From contig NZ_PGUY01000078.1 of assembly GCF_002863585.1 (NCBI RefSeq), positions 1 to 39,022 of the forward strand: 39,022 nt of DNA, given 5' to 3'. Shown one piece after another: positions 9,025 through 17,762 of the stretch. Made by a program: the position numbers and the translations under genes. Origin of the DNA: Peribacillus deserti (GTDB lineage Bacteria; Bacillota; Bacilli; Bacillales; DSM-1321). The stretch's first letter is position 1, and each line of letters opens with the position of its first letter. Below the pieces are notes generated by a model. The model was not told where the DNA came from and made no database searches. It saw only the letters and a list, made by a program, of their open reading frames with translations.

Positions 9025-10108
9025 AGAACAACACTGGGAAACCTCATCCAAAAATTATGATGTGATAAGTCTAGGCTATGAAGTATTTAAACCATTAATT
9101 GGGATAACACCTAATACTTATAAAGTAAAAAGGTTTTCAACAAATAAACTAATTTCACGAGAGTTTGCCAAACTAGGTTACAAATCGAGAGTTACAGGCA
9201 AAGATCTAATAGTTCATGTTGGAATTAATGAATTGCGTTTTCGGCAAACAGAGTCTTCAAATACCTCCTTAATTGGTCGTCAAATATTAAAAAATAAACA
9301 TGCAGCAAGGAAAGCTATGAGTGGAGCCGGGCTATGCATAGCAAAAGGTGAACTATTTAAGAAGCATCAAAAGAAGGAAGCTAAAGAGTTTGCCCTAAGC
9401 TTGAGGACCTGTGTATTAAAACCTGTTGACGGAAAAAAGGGTATTGGTGTAACAGTCGGAGTAAGTAATAATAAGGATTTTGAAACTGCTTGGGATAAAG
9501 CTATAGCAGTTTCTAATAAGGGAATACTTGTTGAAGAGCAATTTATTGGCGGTATTGAAGCCAGATACCTCGTAGTAGGTAATAAATGTGTGGCTGTAGC
9601 AAGACGAATCCCTCCCCATGTTATAGGTAATGGTATTGACACGGTAGAAACCTTGATTAAAAAGAAGAACAAAGATAGGAAAAAAAATCCGCACCTTAGG
9701 AGTAGATCAATTAAAGTAAATCAACATCGGCTTTCAAATATCCGCAATCAAGGGTTCCATTTAGACAGCATACCAGGTAAGGATGAAATAGTTCTTATTG
9801 ATTGGAAAGCGGGCTTTTCTACAGGTGCTGATTCCTATGATATCACCGAAGAAGTACATCCATTATTTAAAGAAATTGCGGAGCGGGTTTCACTAATAAT
9901 CCCTGGACTAGACATAATAGGTGTAGATATACTTGCCATAGATCATACAAAAGAGCCTGACAATTCAAATTATATTATTATTGAAGCTAATACAAGACCT
10001 GGCATTGGGGGGCATCTGTACCCTTCTTATGGAAAGCCTAGAAATGTTGCTCGCTCTATTGTTCAACATAGCTTAAGTTCAATGCCTTTTAATAATATAA
10101 AAGCGTAA
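8978..10108 (+). CDS. ATP-grasp ligase resembling the ATP-grasp part of cyanophycin synthetase
   Basis: A 376-residue protein. An N-terminal ~110 residues of unclear fold is followed by an ATP-grasp domain: NKHAARKAMSGAGLCIAKG (N-terminal lobe), CVLKPVDGKKGIGVTVGV (ATP-binding Lys and flexible loop), ILVEEQFIGGIEARYLVVG (adenine-contact region and Arg) and IIIEANTRPGIGGHLYPSYG (metal-binding ExN). The last stretch, with GKPRNVA after it, is the signature of the cyanophycin synthetase/CphA group, which joins amino acids by amide bonds. The Mur-ligase half of CphA is missing from this polypeptide. The ATG at 8978 lies inside capA; a TTG at 9017 is an alternative start. Substrates are unknown. 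Cell location is cytosolic by sequence. Confidence 0.8.
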   Translation: MYFLLKKIAEVFILYREQHWETSSKNYDVISLGYEVFKPLIGITPNTYKVKRFSTNKLISREFAKLGYKSRVTGKDLIVHVGINELRFRQTESSNTSLIGRQILKNKHAARKAMSGAGLCIAKGELFKKHQKKEAKEFALSLRTCVLKPVDGKKGIGVTVGVSNNKDFETAWDKAIAVSNKGILVEEQFIGGIEARYLVVGNKCVAVARRIPPHVIGNGIDTVETLIKKKNKDRKKNPHLRSRSIKVNQHRLSNIRNQGFHLDSIPGKDEIVLIDWKAGFSTGADSYDITEEVHPLFKEIAERVSLIIPGLDIIGVDILAIDHTKEPDNSNYIIIEANTRPGIGGHLYPSYGKPRNVARSIVQHSLSSMPFNNIKA

Positions 10109-10297
10109 AACCTCTTTCGAACACCTTTGGTACATGATATGGACATACTTCATGCTTTAATTCCGGGACTCTTGAACCGTAGAACTTTTCACCAAGCAGG
10201 CAGCAGGGACTTTTTGTCTTTCCTTTCTCTATTGTGTCAAGGAGAGAAGATAGCGTAGTAGCAAATGTGTTTTGGGTTTAGTTTGATATTTCTTATA

Positions 10298-10328
10298 TTC
10301 CCTCACGGATAGAGTGGGGGAACTTTTT
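10298..10328 (+). terminator. Intrinsic terminator downstream of capA-like/ATP-grasp pair
   Basis: A 9-bp stem (TTCCCTCAC at 10298-10306 with GTGGGGGAA at 10314-10322) followed by CTTTTTG. Confidence 0.65.
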
Positions 10329-10421
10329 GTTTAGGGAGGGTGAAGTTGGTTGCCTGAGCTAACGTTTGGGTTGGTTTGGAGAATGAACGGCTGGCTAGTC
10401 CTTACCTATCACCTCAATATT

Positions 10422-10460
10422 AAATCCCTGCTCAATAAATATTTGAGAAGGGATTTTTTC
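10422..10460 (+). terminator. Second hairpin terminator
   Basis: The stem AAATCCCTGCTCAA (10422-10435) pairs with TTGAGAAGGGATTT (10443-10456), followed by TTTTC. No intact gene lies directly upstream, so it may be a leftover of a lost gene. Confidence 0.6.
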
Positions 10461-10469
10461 GGTATTCCT

Positions 10470-10592
10470 TTATTGCTCCTGAGTTTGAATTAAGGTAGAT
10501 AAGAAATAGATTGAGCTAAAAGCACGTAAAGCATTAGGATTCTTCTCTAACTCTTTAATCTGATTTTCTGAATATAGCTGCTTATAACTCAT
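10470..10592 (-). CDS. Possible 40-residue protein
   Basis: The ATG at 10592 is preceded by GGATGGAGGATGGAC, a fair ribosome site. The product begins MSYKQLYSENQIKELEKNPN and ends TLIQTQEQ. The first part looks like the N-terminal helix of small HTH/transposase-associated proteins, but the frame ends early. It may be a genuine microprotein or the head of a truncated IS gene. Confidence 0.4.
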   Translation of the reverse strand: MSYKQLYSENQIKELEKNPNALRAFSSIYFLSTLIQTQEQ

Positions 10593-10650
10593 GTCCATCC
10601 TCCATCCACAAAAATTCTATTAATATGGTGTTCTATCTGACGACATAAAA

Positions 10651-10695
10651 AACCCGATTAAAGGCACTTTTTATTTAGTGTCCATTAATCGGGTT
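10651..10695 (-). terminator. Terminator of the Mur ligase/carboxypeptidase operon
   Basis: A long hairpin: 10651-10668 pairs with 10677-10695 (AACCCGATTAA against TTAATCGGGTT, plus an inner AGTG/CACT stem). On the minus strand it is followed by six T. It lies about 250 bases beyond the carboxypeptidase stop. The interval 10696-10945 shows no coding signal. Confidence 0.65.
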
Positions 10696-10945
10696 ATAGT
10701 TTAACCTGGGTGAGGAACACACAAAAATCAAAACCCTTTAACTTTGCTTCTTGCAAGGATTTAGGCTTTGAGTTGCAGTTAACAGTTAATTGAAATCAAT
10801 TATTTGGGAAGGGACTTGGGGCAATGGTTCACTATGTCGTGACTTGCATATTATAAAATGGTTGAATTTGTAGAGGAACTTTTAACAGCCGAGGATATCT
10901 TTTAAATCCTAATTGTTACGGTAGAGACTAGTAGGTAAGAAGATA

Positions 10946-11710
10946 TCAACCAAGAATCTTTAGCCAAGCGTAATCCAACATCTCCATAATCTCTAAATCT
11001 CTTGTTCTTTTATTTGGTTCTCCTAAAACAATAGCAAGTACGCGATTATTGTCTTTTTTGGCAGTTGCCGAAAGACAAGCTTTTGATAGAGGCGTAAATC
11101 CCGTTTTTAAACCATCAATTTCCGAATGACTTCTTAACAGCTTATTTGTATTTATTAATTGTAAGGGTTTCTTGCTATCCTTTTTAATAAAGTCTTTATA
11201 TTTGCTTGAATACTTCAATATCTCCCCGCTTTTAATAATTTCCCTAGATAAAATAGCCATATCATAAGCGGAAGAATAATGTCCTGCCTGATCCAATCCG
11301 TGCGGATTTAAAAAATTTGTGTTCTTGAGTCTCAATTCTCTTGCCTTTATACCCATCATTGTCACAAATTCCTGAAGGGATCCCGCAATATATTCTGCCA
11401 TACAAACAGCAGCGTTGTTTGCTGAAGCAATGACGATGCATTTGATTAAATCTTCAACGCTTATTTCTTCCTTTGGATAAAATTTAACTCTTGAGCCTCT
11501 TATAGATTCTGCATTTGGACTTTGTTTTACCTTGTCTTTAAGAGTTATTGACCCCATCCCAAGCTGCTCAAAAATAATGAGAAGGGTCATTATTTTAGTC
11601 AAGCTCGCTGGAGGAAGTCGTTTATTCATATTTTTTTCAAATAAAACTTCCCCTGTATTTATATTCATTAATATAGCTGATTTAGCGTTTTTAGCCAGTG
11701 GAGAATTCAT
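10946..11710 (-). CDS. D-alanyl-D-alanine carboxypeptidase (peptidase S11) lacking a signal peptide
   Basis: A 254-residue penicillin-binding-protein-type D,D-carboxypeptidase. Its three active-site motifs are all present: Ser36-x-x-Lys39 (PASLTKIMT), Ser96-Ala-Asn98 (IASANNA) and Lys-Thr-Gly (IDGLKTGFT). The family removes the terminal D-Ala from peptidoglycan stem peptides outside the membrane and normally has an N-terminal signal peptide, and often a C-terminal anchoring domain. This one starts MNSPLAKNAKSAILMN, already inside the catalytic domain, and ends just after it. The upstream frame closes with a stop within about 12 codons and offers no export signal. It is co-directional with the Mur ligase, 44 bases downstream, so one operon is likely. 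It may act on a D-amino-acid-containing product in the mother-cell cytoplasm (inference). Confidence 0.85.
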   Translation of the reverse strand: MNSPLAKNAKSAILMNINTGEVLFEKNMNKRLPPASLTKIMTLLIIFEQLGMGSITLKDKVKQSPNAESIRGSRVKFYPKEEISVEDLIKCIVIASANNAAVCMAEYIAGSLQEFVTMMGIKARELRLKNTNFLNPHGLDQAGHYSSAYDMAILSREIIKSGEILKYSSKYKDFIKKDSKKPLQLINTNKLLRSHSEIDGLKTGFTPLSKACLSATAKKDNNRVLAIVLGEPNKRTRDLEIMEMLDYAWLKILG

Positions 11711-11754
11711 ACTATAAAGATCCCCATTTCTTTTATATCCGTTTACTAGTTATT

Positions 11755-12849
11755 TCATTTACTCGATTTTAATAATTTTTGAAGAAACTGAACAGTATCT
11801 TTCATTCTACTCTTATTGGAACCTTTTACTAAAATCGTAGTTTTCGGTTCAAGTATTCTTTTTAGGTATTTATGCAGCTCTTTTTTTGATGAAAAATGCT
11901 TTACAGAATCGGCAGGCATTCCGGCAGCCAATGCCCCATTCCCTACCTCTTTTGACATATTACCGACTGTAAATAAAAGATCCATCTCTTTTTCAGCGAT
12001 ATACCTTCCAACCTCTTGATGACCTTGTATAGAATAATTCCCCAATTCAAGCATGTTTCCTAAAATAACAATCTTTTTTTGATGACCAATATTCTGAAGA
12101 ACATCAATAGCTGCTTTGGCTGCTTCGGGGTTTGCACTATAAGTATCATCAATTACATTGATTCCTCTTCCTGGACGTAAAAATTTGAGTCTTTGTTTCA
12201 TAGTTAGAAAGGTTTTTAATCCTTCTTTTATATCGTATGGAGTAATACCAAGCTGATGGGTAACTGCTATAGCAAGTAAAGCATTTATAACATGATGATG
12301 ACCAAAAATAGGAATAAAAAGTGAATGTGAATCTCCATCAATTTTTATGTCAAATGTCATGCCTTTTTTATTATATTGGATATTGTAGGCAAAGTAGTCC
12401 GCGTCATTCTGGTAACCAACTTTGGCTATTTGTCCTTTAAACCCACTTGTACTTAGTAATTTAGAATTGGGATCATCTGCATTTAATATCAAAATTCCAG
12501 TTTGTTTCATCCCTTTAATGAGTTCGGATTTACAAAGAGCAATCCCTTCAATTTCCCCTCCAAAATTACCAATATGAGCAGTACCCACATTGGTAATAAT
12601 GCCGATTGTCGGTTTAATAGTCTCACAATGGGCAGCAATTGTTCCTTTACTGTTCATTCCATACTCCAATACAACGGCTTGATGTTTATCTGTAATGTTT
12701 TTCTTATGCTTCTGGGTTGCCCAAGTAGTATTAGAGTTGCCTGAACTTTTATAAATGTTCCATTTTCTACTTAGTATTGATGACACCATTTCCTTGGTTG
12801 TTGTTTTTCCAGCACTACCAGTAATAGCAATAACGGGTCTTTCTTTCAA
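11755..12849 (-). CDS. Mur-ligase-family protein (MurF-like, without the N-terminal UDP-binding domain)
   Basis: A 364-residue ATP-dependent amide ligase. It begins at once with the ATP P-loop, AITGSAGKTTTKE (residues 8-20), where MurF proteins (about 450 residues) first have a ~95-residue UDP-sugar-binding domain. Further Mur motifs are VVLEYGMNSKGTIA, GIITNVGTAHIGNFGG, LNADDPN, FGHHHVINALLA, RGINVIDDTYSANPEA (C-terminal domain, MurF-like) and ILVKGSNKSRMKD. The missing domain argues against a role as the essential MurF and for ligating amino acids to some other acceptor, as in CapB, FolC or the Mur half of cyanophycin synthetase. The TTG start at 12849 follows AAGGTGAAAC. It is the first gene of the operon with the D,D-carboxypeptidase. 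Confidence 0.85.
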   Translation of the reverse strand: MKERPVIAITGSAGKTTTKEMVSSILSRKWNIYKSSGNSNTTWATQKHKKNITDKHQAVVLEYGMNSKGTIAAHCETIKPTIGIITNVGTAHIGNFGGEIEGIALCKSELIKGMKQTGILILNADDPNSKLLSTSGFKGQIAKVGYQNDADYFAYNIQYNKKGMTFDIKIDGDSHSLFIPIFGHHHVINALLAIAVTHQLGITPYDIKEGLKTFLTMKQRLKFLRPGRGINVIDDTYSANPEAAKAAIDVLQNIGHQKKIVILGNMLELGNYSIQGHQEVGRYIAEKEMDLLFTVGNMSKEVGNGALAAGMPADSVKHFSSKKELHKYLKRILEPKTTILVKGSNKSRMKDTVQFLQKLLKSSK

Positions 12850-13245
12850 TGTTTCACCTTCTTATTTGATTTTAGAGATGAAAAACTTCAAAAAGTAATA
12901 CTTCGTTACTAAAGAATTAAAGCACTATAATCAATCAGAATGCGGCACACACAAATTTTGTTACCGATTATCTATCCGCTTTTTCTCTGTTTGAAATGCC
13001 ATCTCCTTGTAACATAGTATGAACATTATGAGAAAACGGATAATATTATAGTGAAATTATCAAGGAGTGTGTAATTGTTAGGTAAGAGTGATTAAAGGCT
13101 GTATAGGTGAAAGTACGTTTTTCAGATATTTAGTCACAAAAGGAAAAGGTGGAAATATTATATATATTATGAATGTTTACAATACATTACTACCTGTACC
13201 GTAGGAAGTGTACTAGTTATCTGATTGGGAGTGGTCAAATAGTAT
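12850..13245. other. Divergent intergenic region
   Basis: A 396-base A/T-rich region between the Mur ligase and the GT2 gene. It must hold both promoters, but I see no clear sigma-A or sigma-K match; CATAGTATG at 13014 is one base off the sigma-K -10. No coding signal. Confidence 0.4.
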
Positions 13246-14463
13246 ATGGATGAGATTATGAAGGAAAACCCCGAAATTTTAGTTAGTGTAGTGATGCCAT
13301 CGTATAATCGTTACCCTCTAAATTTGTATGCTCTGCAATCCCTTCAAAAACAAACATTCCCTTGCTCACAAATGGAAGTGATTTTTGTTGATGATGGATC
13401 GTCGGATGAAACACCTAATATTAGATCTCAGCTAACTACTCCGTATTCACTTAAATGGATAAGAAATGAATCTCCACTTGGAAGATCAAAAGCAAGAAAT
13501 TTAGGAGTAGAACATGCTTCAGGTAGGATTATTGTGTTTCTAGACGCAGAAATGATAGCCGCCCCAACACTAATTGAAACTCATTATCTAGCCCAAAATG
13601 AACAAGATGGACTTGTCGTTTCAGGATGCCTGGAACTGAAGAGATTATATACAATGTTGTTTCCCGGGTTTAATCTAGAACAGATTTCCCAATTGCATGC
13701 TCTTTATGGGGATAATCGCCAGGTGCTCACGCTGATTGATCAATTTTATTTAGATGGATCATCATCACCTATCACGTTATTAACATCAGAAGAAATGACA
13801 AATATGGAGATTCTAGAAAAACGGTCCTACGGTGTGGAATATTACAACGATATATTAAATCAGTTTGGAAACGAGTTAGAAGGTTTTAGGTTTTCGTGGA
13901 TTAACTTTTGTTCAGGTAACGTATCAGTATCAAAGGAACTATTCATAAAAGCAGGGGGATTTGATGAAAGTTTTGTAGGATTCGGTCTTGAGGACTGGGA
14001 TTTAGGCTATAGGCTGCATAAACAAGGGACAAGGTTTATTCATGATAAAACAGCCATCGCCTATCATCAGGAACATCCCATATCCTTATATTCTAATTGG
14101 CAGGAACATCGCAAAAATCTGTATACTTTTCAGGCCAAATATAAAGAGATAGAACCTAAGCTGCTTATTCTCTCCATGGTACCTGCATTTAAAAAAAATT
14201 TAATAAAATTAAACAGATATGCATTTGAATATGAAGAGTTGCGAAGACAGTTCCCGTCCGAATTTACCTTAATAAGTGATACAATAACTTCTCTATTGAG
14301 TCACGCCGCCCTTTTAGTTTCTGAGCAAAAAGATATCATTCGTCTTACTGAAGAGGCTGGAGTTAGTGTTGAAATTTTGGATAATTGTGCTAAAGCAGTT
14401 AAAAAGGTTAGGAAACGTTATCCAAAATTAGCAGAACTATATGAGTTTTTAATCATCTTATAA
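13246..14463 (+). CDS. GT2-family glycosyltransferase (with galactosyltransferase-type C-terminal motif)
   Basis: A 405-residue GT-A-fold transferase. The N-terminal domain shows SVVMPSYNR, EVIFVDDGSSDET, LGRSKARNLGVEHASG and VFLDAEM, where DAE stands in place of the metal-binding DxD. A second conserved block, GGFDESFVGFGLEDWDLGYR, is the galactosyltransferase C-terminal motif. The last ~120 residues are helical and basic. It transfers a sugar from a nucleotide donor to an unknown acceptor. No membrane helix is visible, so it should be cytosolic. The ATG at 13246 follows GGGAGTGG. It shares its architecture with the GT2 at 27214 and both end in a similar Arg/Lys-rich segment (KVRKRYPKL against RKIRHRFPEW), so they are paralogues. 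Confidence 0.85.
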   Translation: MDEIMKENPEILVSVVMPSYNRYPLNLYALQSLQKQTFPCSQMEVIFVDDGSSDETPNIRSQLTTPYSLKWIRNESPLGRSKARNLGVEHASGRIIVFLDAEMIAAPTLIETHYLAQNEQDGLVVSGCLELKRLYTMLFPGFNLEQISQLHALYGDNRQVLTLIDQFYLDGSSSPITLLTSEEMTNMEILEKRSYGVEYYNDILNQFGNELEGFRFSWINFCSGNVSVSKELFIKAGGFDESFVGFGLEDWDLGYRLHKQGTRFIHDKTAIAYHQEHPISLYSNWQEHRKNLYTFQAKYKEIEPKLLILSMVPAFKKNLIKLNRYAFEYEELRRQFPSEFTLISDTITSLLSHAALLVSEQKDIIRLTEEAGVSVEILDNCAKAVKKVRKRYPKLAELYEFLIIL

Positions 14464-14799
14464 ATATTACTACGGTTTTTAAATAACTTTCTAAAGCTGA
14501 ACTCGAAAATAATATACCTTACCTCATAGTAGTAACTTCTTGTACAAGATATATTGACTGTTTGAATGGATAAGGTGAACCGTACCATAAATAAGTTCGG
14601 CTTTTTATGAAACAGGAGAATGTACCCTGTTAGATATGTTATTTGGTGCACCATACCATAAGTAAATGAGGGTTATTTCTTCCTTAAAGGAACCTAACGT
14701 CTTTAATGCGGGGTTCTTTATTAACTTATCTCTTTGTGTCCTTGCGATAAGTGGAGAAACTTTAGAAACATTATATATTGAAGGGGAATCACTTTTATA
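14464..14799. other. Intergenic region with possible terminator
   Basis: A 336-base region with no supported gene. A hairpin-forming pair (AAAGGAACC at 14686, GGTTCTTTA at 14713) may terminate the upstream transferase. Just before the next gene is the ribosome site GAAGGGGAATC. Confidence 0.35.
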
Positions 14800-15672
14800 A
14801 TGGAAAAGGGAGAAATAAAAGTAACTGTTCTAATGCCCGTATTCAATGGGGAAAAGTATCTAAAACAGGCAATTGACAGCATACTTAGTCAAACTTATAA
14901 GAATTTTGAGTTCCTAATTATTGACGACGGTTCTAAAGATAAAAGTATAAAAATCATTAAAAAGTACAAAGACCCTCGTATTCGTTTGGTCCGTAATAAG
15001 AAAAATATCGGTCTTATCAAAACTTTAAATAAAGGACTATCTCTTTCCAGGGGCAAATATATTGCTAGAATGGACTGTGATGATATCAGTTTGCCAGAAA
15101 GGTTAGAGAAACAAGTGGAGTTTATGGAACAACATCCGGATATTGGTGTTTGTGGAACTGCTTTAGAACTGATTGATAAAGAAGTTAAGTGGTATTACCC
15201 AACGGACCCCGATTATTTAAAATGTAAGCTGCTTTTCATATGTTGCATCCCTCACCCAACCGTTATGTTTCGAAAAAAAGTTCTGGAAAATATTAAATAT
15301 AGAAAATATGAGCATGCTGAAGACTATTATTTATGGGTAGCTCTTTCTGAAAAGACAAAATTGGTTACTTTGCCGGAGGTCCTCTTAAAATATAGACAGC
15401 ATCCTAATCAAGTCAGTAATAAATTTAGTATTAAACAACACCTAAACAGTCACAGAATTATTTTGGAACAATTAGAAAGACTAAATATTACTCCGACCGA
15501 ACAGGAATTTTGGATCCATTTACGTCTTGCTGATAATATGATGCAGACCACTGAATTGGCACAACGCTGGTGTGAAAAAATCTTGGAGAAAAACAAGGAA
15601 ACTAATATTTATAATCAGGATGCACTACAGGAATTACTCGAAAAAGTACTACGAAAAGAAGTTATATTTTAA
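14800..15672 (+). CDS. GT2-family glycosyltransferase
   Basis: A 290-residue family 2 transferase. Landmarks are VTVLMPVFNGEKYLKQAIDS, FLIIDDGSKDKS, IGLIKTLNKGL, YIARMDCDDISLPERLEKQ (metal-binding DCDD) and HPTVMFRKKVL, with the acidic catalytic-base region AEDYYLWVALSE. It lacks membrane helices and is likely soluble. The start is supported by GGGGAA 8-10 bases upstream. It stands between two gene-poor stretches. The sugar donor cannot be read from the sequence, though the nearby genes make UDP-glucose, UDP-glucuronate, UDP-xylose and UDP-galactose. Confidence 0.85.
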   Translation: MEKGEIKVTVLMPVFNGEKYLKQAIDSILSQTYKNFEFLIIDDGSKDKSIKIIKKYKDPRIRLVRNKKNIGLIKTLNKGLSLSRGKYIARMDCDDISLPERLEKQVEFMEQHPDIGVCGTALELIDKEVKWYYPTDPDYLKCKLLFICCIPHPTVMFRKKVLENIKYRKYEHAEDYYLWVALSEKTKLVTLPEVLLKYRQHPNQVSNKFSIKQHLNSHRIILEQLERLNITPTEQEFWIHLRLADNMMQTTELAQRWCEKILEKNKETNIYNQDALQELLEKVLRKEVIF

Positions 15673-16051
15673 TAAGGAAAAAGGAACAGGCTATTTTCCA
15701 GGCACCGCAGATTGTATGAAGATACAAGATAGCAGGCTTTGTAAGATCCAACAGTTATAGAATGAATTAAATATACCTTTGTATGCTTAAGATCTTAGAC
15801 TTTAATAAAATTTCCCCTGTTGAGTAGTAAGGTAATATCTTTTTCTTAGTTATCAAAAAACTGTACCTATTTATCGTGCGGTACTCCGCAATGTATCTGA
15901 ATAAAAAGGGAATTGGGATACGAAAGACAAGTAACATTAGCAGATGAAGCAATTAAGATGAGGTGTTAGGGTTTCTGGTAAAGGCCCCGAATCACAGTAT
16001 TATTTAGTTAAAGAATAAGGATATTAATTTAAAGAATTATTATAACTTATG

Positions 16052-16087
16052 GAGCCCACCGTATCTACGATAGTAGGCTCTATTTTT
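16052..16087 (+). terminator. Hairpin terminator
   Basis: GAGCCCACCGTATC pairs imperfectly with GATAGTAGGCTC, followed by TATTTTTC. Confidence 0.55.
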
Positions 16088-16324
16088 CTTTCCTTTTATA
16101 ATAATGGAATAACCTAAAATAGGTAAAAAACTTTTCCTATTTATTTAAAACATATAAATTTATCTGAATTGCTTATAATCAACTTTGAAAAGAATTTATG
16201 AGTGTTTTCCTAGCAATTTAGTTCTTGTGAAGTGGAAGGGGTTTTGATATTTTGGCTGCCTGCAAAAATGTAAACCAAACGTTATCTAGGAATTCCTGGT
16301 TTGAAGTTTGATTAACATAATAAA

Positions 16325-16357
16325 AGACCACCTCACAATTTTTTTGTGAAGTGGTCT
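16325..16357. terminator. Hairpin terminator, probably bidirectional
   Basis: AGACCACCTCACAA and TTGTGAAGTGGTCT form a near-perfect stem around a T-rich loop. It lies downstream of the minus-strand sugar-transferase pseudogene. Confidence 0.5.
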
Positions 16358-16542
16358 CTCGCAGTTGTATTAGGTTTACCGCGACCCTTAAACTGTTCAA
16401 TGTTATGAGCCTTGAGCAGTACATCCTTGAGATAACTGTGTTTATGATCTGAGAGAGATTTGACCCCCGATCCAACATTGACAAGGTAAGGTGGCACTAT
16501 ACTAATCAAATTAATGGTCAATCCCCAATGAGTTGTTTAACA

Positions 16543-17224
16543 TTAGATATTAACTTTACTTCGCAGCAATTTAATTAAATGATCATGCCGATCATACTGA
16601 TGCAACACAGAAGCAACATTTCCGTTTGGTTTTAATTTGATTTTCCCAAGCTAATGTCATAATCGGACCGCTTATATTGTCTGAAAATGCCACCGGTTTT
16701 ATAATGTCTGTATGAACTAGATAATTAAGACTGGCTTGATCGGATACACGTACATATTTATTATCAAATAACACATGTGTCATTTCTTTTAAAAACTCAA
16801 TCATAAACTGTGTTGGTCCAAAAATGGTCCCTCCATTAAGAATAGATTGGTGTTGTATAGCTGATAATACTTTCTTTCCAAACTTTCTCAGTATCCATTT
16901 TACATTATATTTATTATCTTGACGTATTAACCATGATTCTTTTGTAACTGCTATTGAGGTCTTACTCCAGTTTTCCAGAAAAGGGTTGGTTTGAAAAAAC
17001 ACATCCCTGATATCCGTTAAAAGGATATTATTATAACGAGTTCCTTCTGCAAGCAAATATTTATAATATAGAGAAAATCGATAATCAACGATTAAAAACT
17101 TGCGTTCAGATACTGCTCGTTTAATAGGAATTAATTTAATATCTAATTTTATTTCCTTTAATAATTTACGAGTTTGACTATCTACATTCTCAATAAATAA
17201 AACTATCTTACCCGAAAATCTTCA
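16543..17224 (-). pseudogene. Sugar nucleotidyl-diphospho transferase-like gene, frameshifted
   Basis: The main open frame (about 17215 down to 16592) contains NNILLTDIRDVFFQTNPF, the DxRD-type metal-binding motif of a GT-A-like family, and later LNGGTIFGP and VSDQASLNYLVH. Near 16628 an extra A in a run shifts the frame. In the neighbouring frame the C-terminus continues as NGNVASVLHQYDRHDHLIKLL, containing the expected HQYDRH motif, to a stop at 16543-16545. At the 5' end, the ATG at 17224 opens a frame that stops after five codons, and the coding frame has no start of its own, so a second frameshift is likely there. Both lesions make this a dead gene. Its former product would have been a soluble glycosyltransferase. 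Confidence 0.6.
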
Positions 17225-17762
17225 TTACACCGCCTATTATTAACTGGTAACAGAAGCTTAATTAGTTTTAACCCCTTCAAAGAATTTTTACATCCCTATA
17301 GTATTCTTAATTATCATGATGTGTACTAATTAAGTGTCGATGGTTCAAATTAAACCCCATTTAATGCGTTACGGTGAACCATATATTAAGCAGGCTCTGT
17401 TAAACTTGTTATGTTGATTTCCGCTGCAGGCGCTCGCTTTCCGCGGGCGTTCCGGGAGCCTCCTCGTCGCTTCCGCTTCTGCGGGGTCTCCCAAGACACG
17501 CTTCTCCCGCAGGAGTCTCGCACCTTCCGCTCCAATCAACACATGCAAAAATCCACATTAACCTTTAATATAGCCATTAAGTAAGTAAGGCTGTTTATTG
17601 AGGCAAGTAAATAATGAATGAATTGCCAGGTCAAAGCTATTGGCCCCATATTTTGTTGTAGTTTTTGAATTCTTTTGAAGGTATTCCCTATAAATTTGTC
17701 ATTTTCCGTTACTGAATGAGGGGTTGTGGTAGAGTCCTTGTTTGCAAGAAGAAAGAAGCTAA
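17225..17762. other. Intergenic stretch containing a family A repeat
   Basis: It holds the repeat at 17391-17575. A minus-strand 76-codon frame at 17536-17766 overlaps both the repeat and the end of the next gene, lacks a ribosome site, and is not supported as a gene. Confidence 0.4.
17391..17575 (-). repeat. Interspersed repeat family A (MITE-like)
   Basis: An inverted copy of 36229-36411 over about 180 bases. Shared landmarks are GGTGCGAGACTCCTGCGGGA, GAAGCGTGTCT, GGAGACCCCGCAG, AGCGACGAGGAGGCTC and CGCGGAAAGCGAGCGCCTGC. The outer ends, read inwards from each side, resemble each other (GGCTCTGTTAAAC against GGCTATATTAAAG). GC content is far above the surroundings. Confidence 0.8.

Larger units (their letters stand above)
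15673..16542. other. Gene-poor stretch with two hairpins
   Basis: About 870 bases with no supported gene. A hairpin with a T tail at 16052-16087 is a likely + strand terminator, and a second one is at 16325-16357. Minus-strand frames of 60-90 codons between 16218 and 16521 overlap the second hairpin, have no ribosome site and match nothing I recognise; they may be decayed gene pieces. Confidence 0.4.

Noticed and set aside
7966-10108. Standard poly-gamma-glutamate capsule operon (capBCA)
   Set aside because: Only a CapA-like gene is present. No CapB or CapC is adjacent, and the CapA protein lacks its membrane anchor.
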